A DNA stretch of 64,000 nt from Rhytidiadelphus loreus (taxonomy: Eukaryota; Streptophyta; Bryopsida; Hypnales; Hylocomiaceae): contig OX344762.1 of the NCBI GenBank assembly GCA_947034895.1, positions 70,798,981-70,862,980 on the forward strand, in the 5' to 3' direction. This document shows positions 13,301 to 24,400 of the stretch, one piece after another. The notes under the pieces were generated by a model. The model saw nothing but the letters and a program-made list of their open reading frames with translations. It did no database searches and was not told where the DNA came from. Every line of letters begins with the position of its first letter. Positions within the stretch are counted from its first letter, which is position 1. Position numbers and translations under genes: made by a program.

Positions 13301-14086
13301 GACAGAACTTCAAGTCTAAGGTAGAGAACTGGAGTCGATTGTTCATCAAGTGTTTCGGTGAAATACACGTGACACATTATATGGTACCTATGCCTACCAA
13401 ATTCTTGTATGATCTATACACAGTCTGCATCTGCACATTCTTGTATGATCTGCATTCTCATGTATCAATTCTAGTACCAGTCAAGTACATATCTCTAGTC
13501 TTTCAGTTCATGAAAAAATCAAACGCTTCAACCAATTTGCTTACACGAATGAACTTAAAATCGGGTCCTACTGCACTGATTGCATGAAGCTAAATACACA
13601 ATTAGTATCACTCTAGAAGTTTACAAGTTGATTTTGTCCCTCATGCAGCATGTCATTGTGAAGCATGCAACGTGGTTTGTCGATCAATATGGATCCCTCT
13701 CAGTTTGGTCATGCCAAGGTATGGAGAATTCTCATCATCAAGCAAAAACGGCATATCAAAGACACACGCAACACAACGGATCAACCTTTGGAAAAAGCGC
13801 TCTATTGCAGACATACGAACACTGGTACCGAATCATTCAGCACAGGTTCCGTAACAAAGAAGCAGCTTTGAATCTACCGCATACAAATTCTACAGATATT
13901 GAATCGACACTCCAAGCTAGGCGGGCTCGCACCTTAGAGTCAAGCGCTGCTCAACATTGGGCCGAGTGGCGTATGACTTGCACTTGTGTTGGGTCGTAAT
14001 GGATACCAAATAGCCAGGTTGAAGGTGAAGCTCGAACTAAAGACGAAGCTGAAGCGCCTGCAACGGCTTGTTTAGCAGAAGAGTGA
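10318..14086 (+). pseudogene. gene A: large transposase-like protein of unknown family
   Basis: Three exons join cleanly: 10318-11671, 12302-13383 and 13649-14086 (borders CAG/GTATAT..GGCAG/AAAT and ATG/GTACCT..TGCAG/CATG, phases agree). The product would be about 958 aa. The N-terminal third contains a coiled-coil-like region (LQNEIAVEKLAREES and onward). Exon 2 has KMDEAEI, then IAADMKTIKYLYGLQ, then SCIYC, then VHICTLHAF. Exon 3 continues THYM/HVIVKHA and GMENSHHQAK. This order (Asp, Asp, CxxC, His/Cys cluster, Glu) resembles RNase-H-fold transposases with a zinc-binding insert, but I cannot name the family. Five in-frame stops (10528, 10690, 11431, 11653, 13997) break it; each could come from CGA, CAG or CAA by one C-to-T change. 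Neighbour: convergent gene B in the same element. Confidence 0.6.
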
Positions 14087-15039
14087 ACATTGACTTGGTA
14101 AACGTTAGCTTGGTAAACGTTACGGTGAGATAAACCATGAAAATAAAGTAGACAATTAGATCTTAATGTCCATAAGTCTCACATTACACCGTAACAACAT
14201 CTGATATGAAAACTACCGTGTAGTTGGACAAAATGTGGGGATGAAAACTACCGTTCAGACTAAAAATGCTGATGTTCACGAATGACAGTATCTGGTGCAA
14301 TGAGGGTTGTATTACCTGAGTTGCTATGTTGACTTTTAGATGTTCTCGACTTTTTGTGACGACTTTGTTGATGCAATTGTCCATTCGAGAGCAAACCCAT
14401 AGTGATATTTAGGGTATGTGTTTCATTTAGTAGACTTCTTTGCTCAAATTGTTGTCTTTTATAGTTTTGTTTGCTAACACCCAATGAAACCAGGTGGTCA
14501 AAATCGATGTGTATAGCTGTAGGCGCTTAATTACCCACCCTTGGTAATTAATCGGACACGACCAGGTTCTAGGGGTTAACTAAATTCTAACCTAACGGGT
14601 GACTAAGCGTAGGTCCATTGTGCCTTTCAAGCAATGGATCTTTTTTCCTAAGTTCCTAATTTCCGTAGGTGACAACGGAGTTGCCCCGATTGGCGAGGAA
14701 ATAGTCCGGGCTAACCGTCCCCTAACGGTAACCTATACGGACTACTACCGAATCTATCCTAATCTATAGGAATCTAAGGCTAATTAACCCCTCCTAGTAC
14801 TGAGGGAGGATGCCTAAGTTCCGTCCATGATTTCCTATGTTAATTGGATGTGCTTAATTTCTTGAGGTGGTTGGCTAACAGGACTCCTAAGCTTAATGTT
14901 TCTTCTCTATCTAACCTTAATCCGTGATTCAACTTAAATTCCAACTTAAAGTAGACTCTTAGTTTAACTTTTCGGGTTTAGGCTAAACCTAATTTCCACT
15001 TTGGTTTCCTAACCTAACCGGTCGTTTGCTACTCTAATT

Positions 15040-15640
15040 TATCTTCTAGTCTAATTAATCTTCCTCCTTATTTAATTTATCCTCTAATTTAATTTCCCTT
15101 CTAATCTAATTTGTCTTTTAATCTAATTTAATTGACCTCCTAATTTAATTTATCCCCTAATTTAATTTCCCTTCTAATCTAATTTGTCTTTTAATCTAAT
15201 TTAATTTATCCCCTAATTTAATTTACCTTTTCATCTAGCTTATCCTTTTTCCCCGATTTAATTTATCCACTACAAGAGAAAGGTGTGTTTTAAGTATAGT
15301 CCTAGAGATAACATTTTAAGTAATGACCTTTATAGGAGATTTTCAGTAAGAATTTACAAGATATTTGTGTCTTTCTAGTAAAATTTTACTAGAAAGACAC
15401 AAATATCTTGTAAATTCTTACTGAAAATCTCCTATAAAGGTCATTACTTAAAATGTTATCTCTAGGACTATACTTAAAACACACCTTTCTCTTGTAGTGA
15501 TCCTTCCTCTAATCTACTTTATCTTCTAATTTATTTGATCTCTTTCCCTAATTTAATTTATCTTTTCTTTGATCTAACTTAGCTTCTAATCTAATTTATT
15601 TTAACTTCTAACCTATTTAGTAATCTAATTCCTATCCTAT
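15040..15640. repeat. TCTAATTTAATTT low-complexity tract
   Basis: Degenerate repetition of CTAATTTAATTT, CTTCTAATC and similar pyrimidine-rich phrases inside the LTR-like block, interrupted by the palindromic MITE at 15268-15499. No coding potential. Confidence 0.75.
15268..15499. mobile_element. perfect palindromic CACTA-ended MITE, 232 bp
   Basis: Two arms of 116 bp are exact reverse complements by eye, with no spacer. Ends are CACTACAAGAGAAAGG and its inverse, and the target repeat ATC lies on both sides (15265-15267, 15500-15502). The perfect arms imply a very recent insertion or strong arm homogenisation. It has no coding capacity but would form a complete hairpin RNA if transcribed. 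Confidence 0.93.
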
Positions 15641-16534
15641 CCTAATTGGGTGCTTTTATGGTCAACTTCTATGTATAAGGTGGGTTTAGATACTCCTCGT
15701 TCTGTTGATAAACTTCTATGTCTGAACTTAAGGTCCTCTCCCTAATTCCTATTTGCTAATCGAAATTAATCACTACTCAACAGAATTTAGCGTAAATCAG
15801 AAGAAAAGCATACGGGATTGGTTTATTGACTCACCTGATCGTTGTCGGCATGTGTGACGTTTTCCTCCACTCCTCCGGCCACGTACTCGTGCTCCATTGT
15901 GGACACGTATTTTTTTAAAAGGAACAACAAGGGTCGGGTGCCCACGGCTTAGTGTTAGAAGGGAAAACAAGTATGGAGGTTCTAGGATCCCTTTCCTTAT
16001 CCTTATCTCCTTTTCTTTTGCCTAACCACTATTCTTACCAACGCTTTAATTTGGACTTACACCTTATGACGCTAACTCTTGGAAAAAATCACCCATCCTC
16101 TTACGTCGTCATTGTTGGTATCATTCTAATCCTCCCTCTAATGGTTGTAAGGAGCTCTCAAGATTTCCTACCTAATCCTATGACGCGACACTATTTATCG
16201 TCTCTCTCCTTCTCTCCCTATATCTCCCTTCCTCCTAATTTTTCTTTCATTGTGTATGGCGGCTCATTGGCGCCATGGTGAGAGTGGTTGAGAGGTTCGT
16301 GCAGGTTGGGCGTGCGAACAGCGACTTCTTTTTCTCCCTCCTCCCTGGTCTTGCCCCTAGGATTGATTGGTCCCCTTGTTTTTATACCCACTAACTGGAC
16401 CCCCGATTTTTAGTCCTGTTGTGGTAGAAATCCAAAAAAAAAGGAGATTGGGGCCCCGCAGGGCATCATTCCGTATGTACTAGATTATCCAGTTGTAGTG
16501 AGGAATTTCTGAACTTATCCCCCCCCCTCCCTGG

Positions 16535-16700
16535 ACTCCCCCGATCCCCTACCCAAGCACCCCTGGACTCCCCGACTCCCCAGCCCAAGCACCCCTGGAC
16601 TCCCCGACTCCCCAGCCCAAGCACCCCTGGACTCCCCCAATCCCCAAGCCCAAGCACCCCTGGACTCCCCGACTCCCTAGCCCAAGCCCCTTGGACTCCC
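16535..16700. repeat. 32-bp GC-rich tandem repeat
   Basis: About five units of ACCCCTGGACTCCCCGACTC plus CCCAGCCCAAGC (32 bp) with small variations. The minus strand is G-run rich (GGGG tracts every few bases), so G-quadruplex formation is conceivable. It lies inside the solo-LTR-like block. Confidence 0.85.
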
Positions 16701-16939
16701 CCGATTCCCCGCTGGCTGGCTTGCCGGTACTGTTGGCGGGCTGCTCCGGTACTGTTGCCGGCTGGCTGCCGATTCCGCTGCCGGGTTTGCCCCGGTACTG
16801 GTGGCTGGTCTGGTGCTGGTGGCTGGTTGGTCTTTTTTCCTTCTAAATCCCTCCTCTCGGGTTCCCGTATGGGAACCCACTCAACTAAAAACTAAACTGG
16901 ATATTACTTCTTGCGGTCAGGGTAAAACAAAGGCTGGAC

Positions 16940-17240
16940 TAAATGTGATGTTTTTGAAGTCAAAGCTTCGCTGTTGGGGGATGAACTGGGAGTTAATCAA
17001 GCTATCCTATGGGGGGGGTTCTTCCGCCTTTCTACCACCTAGGGGGTATCTTGGGAACTAAACTTTGGAACTTAGACCTATCGGGGTCCAAAGCTTCGCC
17101 GTAGAATCGGTTTTAACACCGACTTTAGGACTTGCAATGGTTTGGGGTTCAAAGCTCCACCGTCTAGGACTCGTTTTAACACACTCTTTAGGACTCAAGG
17201 GGTCACAAGGTCAAAGCTTCGCCGTCCCTCGAAGGGTGGG
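16940..17240. repeat. imperfect repeats around CAAAGCTTCGCCGT
   Basis: The phrase TCAAAGCTTCGCCGT or a near copy appears four times at roughly 60-120 bp spacing, each accompanied by TTTAGGACT or TTTTAACAC phrases. It belongs to the LTR-like block and could be regulatory or just decayed tandem units. Confidence 0.6.
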
Positions 17241-18926
17241 GTCCAAACAACAAAGAAAAGGGTTACTAGGGTTAGATCTTTCTTCTAAGGCACACGTACA
17301 CGCAAGATAGTAACGTTAAGAGACTTATGCACCAAAGGCCCCCCAAAGTGGCATCGCCAAGGTACAGTGGGGGGTTACTCTGGGGTTAATGCACGACACA
17401 AGATAAACTTCACCAAAAACTCTTCAAATGTGACCCAAAGATGTCCAAAAGAAGGCACACAAAGTACATACGTACGAGAAGAAGGACTCCAAGGACCTTT
17501 AAAAGCTGCAAATAGAACAACAACGGGAGCCAAAAGTGCTCCAAAAACACCGTAGAGGTTTTTTGGCCTAAACGCCAAAAATTCCAAGATAACTTGGACC
17601 CACGGACCCAAAACAAGTATTGGGGGTGTTTTGGGAGAGAGAAGGGCCCCCTTTTATAGGTTTCCAAGGGCCCACTCCCCCCCTCGACGAGTAACCTCAT
17701 CCATCCGGATTTTCATCCAGATTTGAGATTTTCACCTAATTTTGGGTTTTACGCTGGTCCTAACCTCTAACTTTTGGAGTTTAGCTCGGAATTGCAAATG
17801 GATTGCGCCAATGGCTTCAGAATGCCATTTTTAGCCTAAAGGGCCCCTTACCCCCTATTTCTATCACAAAAAAACCCATCGGAAACTAGTGCCAACTGGA
17901 GCCAATTAAAAGGGTAAAAACCTAACTTTTGGGGTTTACCTCTTTTGGCTTGGGTAACTAGCTAGGGTTGTTGGGGAGGCTCTAGGGAGTAAGAAAAGGC
18001 TCCTTGATGTCTTCGTTCCGACTTCGTACGCTCCCGGGACGCCGGTCAACCCCGCAAAGATCCTGCCGTAATTATTAATTGGGGGAATGTTGTCAGTTTC
18101 GGCTGCTTCCCGCTATTGGAACATCATGAAATTTGTCGGGGCGCGTTCTTAACATAAAAGATGCTAGTCTAATTTTTAGTGAGATTTTACCGCGGCCTAG
18201 GTATTTTCCATGAATTTCCCAACGTGGCCTTTGGCGGTTGACTGCTCGGAAAAAGATCCTTTGGATATCAGAAAAAACCGAGACTTTTTGGGGAACCTCT
18301 CATAGAGTCCCCCAAGCCACGTGCCAAGTCTTGGGCGATTCTGGCATACAGTTGGTGGCGAGGTGGAGACTGACTTCGATTGAATCACCGACAGTCAGGG
18401 AATCTTTCACATGTGAGGGAATCTTGGCGAATGGGTTTTGCCGTGGACATCCCGACATGTTCCAGATCCAAGAACACTATCCGGCGGCCGTGGATTCCTC
18501 CATGCGGCCTATCTGGGACAAGTAACACCTGCAAGCTAACAATTTGGATTCCAAATGTTTCATCGATGGAATGGGGAAACTAGAACCTATCTTTGGAGAT
18601 TTACGTGGGGACCTCCCTAGCTCTCTTAAGACTAATTTAGCCTATCATGGTCACATGCACTAGGTTTGGGCTATTTTGGGCAAGTTCCTAGTAGCCCTAT
18701 TGTTTCCCATTAATTACGGGTTCTAACCTATACACAAGTGGGTTTTAGGGGTAATCTATGGATAAAAGGCTATTTATGACCAAATGCTATACTGGTACGT
18801 GACATACCTATTTTGGTTCTACACTCTTTTTTGGGCTTTTTGTAGTACTTTATGCCTTAATTTGTAATAAACTAAAAAAAAAGAAAACAATGAGTCCCAA
18901 GTGACGAATTTGGGGCTCACAATAGC

Positions 18927-19361
18927 CCACAAAAATTTGACTATCAATAATCATGCAATTTGCATCGAAATGAGTTGAATTCAATTCCCAGTGGATGTAA
19001 CGGAAGCATCAGTCCTAATCGGAGCTGCAGAACAAGACATACTGCTGCCAGCCGATTGAATGAAAGCGAGTCTACAGGCCATGAGCACTACTGCATAGGT
19101 TTTGGGCGCTGATGCAATGAAATTTGCAAGAATTTTTTTTCCACCTAAAGCGAGAGACCACAGCAAAAACGGGTCAGTCACGTAATAAGTTTGGACTTGA
19201 TCATAGCTAGAATGGAAGATCAGTAATTTGCCAAATTCGCCAGATTGCTAAACATTTAGACCTCCATCATCCGCCAGATTCTCATTCACAGTAGAGCCAG
19301 TGTCATCGATTGCAATCTCTCATTAAAAATTTGGGCTCAAAATCATCTGTGTAGTCGATAT
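18927..19361. other. 3' flank of gene B inside the large element
   Basis: Non-coding sequence between the LTR-like block and the gene B 3' end. No reading frame with recognisable content was seen. Confidence 0.5.
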
Positions 19362-19497
19362 GTGGTGGTTTGAACTGATCTTGCAGACAATCATCTCGCA
19401 AACAATCAAGCAATCAGAGCAGTCCGATCAACAATTTGTGGTGGTCTGAACTGATCTCGCAATCAATCAAGCAATCAGAGCAGTCCGATCAACAAAA
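19362..19497. repeat. two-copy tandem duplication
   Basis: The phrase CAAGCAATCAGAGCAGTCCG with its flanks (TGAACTGATCT..., GATCAACAA) occurs twice in a row, units about 62-72 bp, the first with an extra GCAGACAATCATCTC stretch. It lies just 3' of gene B. Confidence 0.75.
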
Positions 19498-19611
19498 TTC
19501 TGATAGATAGCAACAATTTCTATAGGTCTTCGAACGAAAGCTTTATTCCTCAATACTAGGACAGGAATCAGTGAATCACTAGGTAAGATATACCTTTGTA
19601 AGCACATTTGA

Positions 19612-20931
19612 CTAATTGGTTCTTTCAACAATCCGAATTCTCCGTGGTGGTTGTATGTCTCCAACCAGTAGACTCTTTTCATTTCGTTTATTTACCTGCA
19701 TGGATAGAATAAAAACCAGTCATGTTAATAATTTGCATATTGTGAGCCAAAATATTGTTGTATTGAAGAAAGATTGTTGTGATTGAAAGCATACCTTCTG
19801 AGGCGGATGGCCTGCTTCTATAATCCACATTGCAAAGTCCTTTGGTGCATCAGGTCCCAGGTCAAACACAAGCTCGAAGTGGACATTACTTAGAAACCAA
19901 TCCTTAGCAACCTCAATTTCACCTTCATGTTGTCCAAATTCATTTTGAATTTTCATCACTTTTGTTTCACCAACTTGATCAATAGGTTTCCACTCTGTTC
20001 TTGACACACGTCGCTCTCGATTGAACTAGAAGTTCGTATATAGGGTTGACCTCACAATGTGGAATCTAAAAACTATCGAGCTTCTATCTACAATGCATTT
20101 GATGATATCGTCTGCCCATGTAATTTTGCTATCCCAACCGTCATCCATGAGTGATGACATTAACTCATAGGTGACATCCTTGAATACGAACAAAGTAGCA
20201 GTTTTGTGAATGCTTGATGCTACCCAGAATAGATCAACAAAGACATGAAAAGGAACAAACCACTGCAAATGCGTTGCCCTACTGCCAGTACTCGGTTTCA
20301 TGGAGGCCAGGAAATCAACCCTAAACCGAGCTCGAAATGCCTCAGTGGTTGACATGTCTGGTAATGGCCAAACACTATCATTTAAGCTTGGTAGCGGAAT
20401 GGCTTGTAATCGACCAAATTGTTCCTGTCCTACACGTGGAAAATACTCAACATTGTAGTAGAATATACTGTCGTACAAGAGCTCCTTGTGTGTCCTACTA
20501 CCTCGGCTAGGCTCTCCAATTTCCACATGCACAACAAAGACCACTCCAATGATGCTCTTTATATTGATCCAATCAATATAATTTGATGGATACAAATCTG
20601 TTTTGCCATAAACAATTAGAGTGTCCATTAACAAAATGTCAATGAGAAATAAACTTAAAATCAGAAGCCAAAATAAAAACACAAAAACAATCTAACTTGT
20701 AACCAGAAAAAGAAAACGTGACTTACAATTGCAGCCGCTCATTGCAATTGGAACTATAGGATCCAATTGTAGCTGTCTGTACATATAAGCATGTCTCACT
20801 AGTACATCAGATATGACTTTGAAACCTAGTTGCACTCGAAATTTGAGAATTTGGGCTTTATAAGCTCCTTCAACACTACTCCCTCCGTGTTTATTGGCGT
20901 CCTTAGCATGTCCTCCCTTCTTGCCAGGCAT
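19612..20931 (-). pseudogene. gene B: unknown protein convergent with gene A
   Basis: Read on the minus strand. Exon 1 starts at ATG 20931 (MPGKKGGHAKDANKHGG...) and ends at a GTAAGT donor (exon end 20727). Exon 2 most likely begins after ACAG near 20605, where the phase fits (LYPSNYIDWINIKS...), and runs to 19795 (PPQK then GTATGC). Exon 3 is 19695-19612 and ends at TAG. Total is about 365 aa. Exon 2 is open on both sides of a single TAG (20026-20028) that could derive from CAG. The protein has Trp- and Phe-rich segments (FVPFHVFVDLFWVASS; WDSKITWADDIIKC). No domain recognised. Sharing an element with gene A suggests an accessory transposition protein or a captured host gene; neither is shown. 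Confidence 0.5.
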
Positions 20932-21439
20932 GAGTGTCACCCAAGAGTTTACTTCTAACCTCAGCAGTATATACTCTCCATTTTGGTCTTACTTAGTGTG
21001 CAAGATTACAGCTTCTACTTTAGTTCTGGGCCTCATTACTCTAAAAGTGCAGCAACAAATTGCTCAAAATATCGATTAAAAAGAAGTAAAGCATCAAAGC
21101 AACAGGAAACCAACAACAAAGCAACAACAAAGCCAGCAAAAGAAAGAAACCAACAGCAAAGCAACAAAAGCAGCGACTTGGTTATACACGAAAAGCTGGA
21201 AACAAAACAGCTGGAACGACAACCACGCGTCTGGCCCATTTTGAGTCATCATTACTGCCCATTTCGAGTCATCATTCCCATGCATAAAGACTATAAGTCA
21301 TTGGCCAGACCATACAAATTCCGTGTTGTACAAGCTTATGTGGTGGCCTCAATGCCAAACTGTACAGTCCTTTTTTTCTCTTGGGTAGGAGTACTAATCA
21401 CCAAAATAGTAAGAAAATCTGAGAGCCTCCTAGTGGGTT

Positions 21440-24400
21440 CAACTTCTTTGTAATGTCTTCATACAATGTGTATGAAGAATAGTATGATGAATTGATGTTA
21501 TAATTGTATAGGGACAAGGAAAGTCAAAGACATGAACATATATATATTTAGTACCCATTGTTGATGAATTGAATCAATTGTGGGCAAGTAGAGCAGCGTC
21601 TTTTAATGCAAATGCTAAAGACACTTTTGTCATGAAGGTCATATTTATGTGGACTATGCACAATTACCCAAGTTATAATGTAGTATCTTCATTGCAAAGG
21701 CAAGGTTTTTTTGGATGTTCAATTTGTGGACTTGAGCATGTAAATTCATACTTTGCAAAGGAGTTGGATAAGATCATATACCATGGCTATCGAAGGTACC
21801 TGAGGGTCATCAGTAGAAGTCAGATGAATTTGCTATGGAATTCAATGGTGAAGTGGAGCCCACTCTAAAGCCGCCTTCAAGGATGGATGGTTGGGATTGG
21901 TTAGCATAACGGGAGAAAATTAAAACTGGGAGTTTGCAACTTCAAAAAAGTGGCATGACAAGGTTGTCAAAGCTATTTGGCCTTGAATATTGGGCAATAA
22001 GTTTGTTTTAGTGTTGTATTGGGAGAAGAACTGATCATATAATTATATTACATTGTATGAAATTGATTATGTTGTACCACATTTTGACCCTAAATATTGG
22101 AGTTGTATGTGCAAGACCTCAAAATACAACAAGTACTTGATTCTATGCATATAGAAAAGATCAAAAGAATGTATGTTCATCTCTTTTCAAAACCTTGACA
22201 AATGTGAAGGGTGCCAAGGCTAATTCAAAATCTAAAAGATTCAAAATGAAGAATATGGGGATCATGAGGGATATGTGGATTCATTCTAGTAGTGCACCAC
22301 CACCAGCACCTTAGATTTTTTCGAAAACTAAATTTGCCCAAATCATTGATGTGCTGCAAACAATAAAAATTCCAAAAAATACGGGTCCTCTTTCAAATAG
22401 ACAAATACAAATTTGTGGACAACAAAATTACAAGCATGAAGACCCATGACTACCACAATCTATTACATGATTTGCTCCCTATTGCAGTCAGAGATGCTTT
22501 AAATGTAAAAGTACGAAGTATTGTATATTGGTTGGATGAAGTGTTTTGTTAGATATGTGCCAAAGAAATTAAGAACTTTGAAATTTCTAGGATGAAGATT
22601 ATGGTAGCAGAGTTGATATGTGATATAAAAAGAAATTTTCCCCCGAGTTTTTTTGACATTCAAGGACACTTGATTTGGCATTTAGTGGAAGAAGTTGAAA
22701 TGTGTGGCCTTGTATTAGCTCGTTGGATGTACTTCTTGGAACGGTATATGAAAGACCTCAAAAGTTAGATTAGCCAAGAGGCTCATCTTGAGGGTTTTAT
22801 GGTTGTATTTTGACAGAGGCAATGCACTATACTACGGGGTACACAACTTGGTTGGCACCAAATGTACCTCAATTGTGGAGGTTAAAAGAAGATCCATGTT
22901 TATCAGAGATGGTATTGCCTAAAGCCCATAAAATGCGACACCTTGATAGAGAGGAGACAAGGAGGATTTTTTTGCAACAAATTCACAACTTTGTATTGAA
23001 GAACAACCCTTGTATGGCGAAATGGAAAAGACAGTATGCTTTAGAAGTCCACAACAAAGAAGAAGATTTTTGTGAATGGGCCTTTACGCAAATGAGAAGT
23101 GATATTAGTTTGGGTGAACGCCCATCTAATTGTGAGTATAATATTGTATTGGATCCACATCCAAAAGTGAAGTTCTTTGAAAACATGTGGGCTACTGGAA
23201 AATATCTCAAAATGGCTGCTAGAGATCCTGGAAAGAAAACACAAGATTCAGGTATCATCTTAACTTTTGATAATTGTTTTAAAATATAATACCCTAAATA
23301 TTGAATCCTATGTAGTAGTGGTGATTTATAAATTCTCAAATGAATTTGAACATGGAACGCATTTTTTTTGGCCACTACAGTGACTTTATTTATTATTACT
23401 TTATGTATGTTAAAATGAAATTTTGTACAATGATGCCCTATTTTTTCATCAATTTCAATATAACGACCCCTAAACCCTAACCTTGATTAATTGATCTGAT
23501 AGTTATGAATATCTCCAAATTATTTTCGTTTATTTCACATAATTTAGTATTTATTCTTAAAGTATTTGATGCATTAGAGTCCTAGAATTCCTAATGATTT
23601 AAATGTCCGCCAATTATTACTGCAAAAGTAGTATTCATAACATACATAATAATTTCACACATTAGAGATATTGAAAGAGTGACACTTTAAATAATTAAAG
23701 ATAAAATGGGGCATGGTAGAGGTGATCGGATTTTGTTATGATATATAACATTCTAGAATGGTATAAGGTAATCACACATACAATTCACATATAGAGTTTT
23801 TTGAACTTATTTCTTATTCATACTTAAAGTTGTAGAGAATGAGGTAGAGAAAAAAACGAAGTTTTAAGAAAATATTTTAAACCCTATTTGCAAACGCATT
23901 ATACATGTACAATGGTCTTCCACTATAAAAATATTATTATACCTAATGATTAGTTTATATGCAATCATAGCATGTTCTTTCCATGATTTGGATGACAATG
24001 AAGACCCTTGCACTATTGAATATTATGGCAAAATCCGGAATATTGTTGAAGTGAACTTCACATCATTCACAACAATATTATTGAAAAGAGATTTGTATGA
24101 TAGTAAACCTACATCTCGTGGGAACCCGACTACCCAAGAGTTCTCGTTAATGAATACAAATTTATGCGTGTACATATAAGCAACTACATGGCATCTAACT
24201 TGCTAGTACATAAACCCTTTGTTTATCCTCTTGATGTGGACCAAGTGTTCTTTATAGAAGATAGACTTAACAGAGTTTGGCATCTTGTTGTAAAGTACAA
24301 AGCCAAGTCGATCCCACAAGGTTTTATATAAGAGAAAATCAAATAGGGTTAGTGAAGAAGATGAGGACAATATATCAATTGGAGATGATGAAATCAATAC

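Larger units (their letters stand above)
14518..18921. mobile_element. solo-LTR-like block, 4.4 kb
   Basis: It starts TGTAGGCGCTTAATTACC and ends GGGGCTCACA (TG..CA), with the 5-bp repeat ATAGC directly outside both ends (14513-14517, 18922-18926). Its base composition is clearly more GC-rich than its surroundings over much of its length. I found no gag, protease, integrase or reverse transcriptase frame and no internal copy of its own ends, so it fits a very long solo LTR rather than a complete element. Long LTRs of this size are known for some plant Ty3/gypsy lineages such as Ogre/Tat; lineage here is not shown. AATAAACT near 18867 could be a polyadenylation signal close to its 3' end. It is inserted between genes A and B. 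Confidence 0.75.
9728..21435. mobile_element. candidate large CACTAG-ended transposon carrying two unknown genes
   Basis: The left end reads CACTAGTGAGAGTCTGG and the right end reads GAGAGCCTCCTAGTG; the first six bases are a perfect inverted match and the next ten a weak one. The string GGTT lies immediately outside both ends (9724-9727 and 21436-21439). The repeat can be extended to GGTTCA if two bases are shared with the left end. The block separates two halves of one TNP2 gene, as expected for an insertion. Removing the later 4.4-kb LTR block leaves about 7.3 kb with two convergent genes, A (+) and B (-). A 4-bp target duplication does not fit plant CACTA (3 bp); Chapaev-type members of the CMC group are described with 4 bp. 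Because GGTT is short, chance is not excluded. Confidence 0.5.

Noticed and set aside
17375..17700. Minus-strand open frames in the solo-LTR-like block
   Set aside because: Low-complexity hydrophobic products in GC-rich repeat DNA, no domain, no splice context.
22278..22292. CTAGTAGTG as another CACTA right end inside the TNP2 pseudogene
   Set aside because: No left partner and no target repeat; likely chance.
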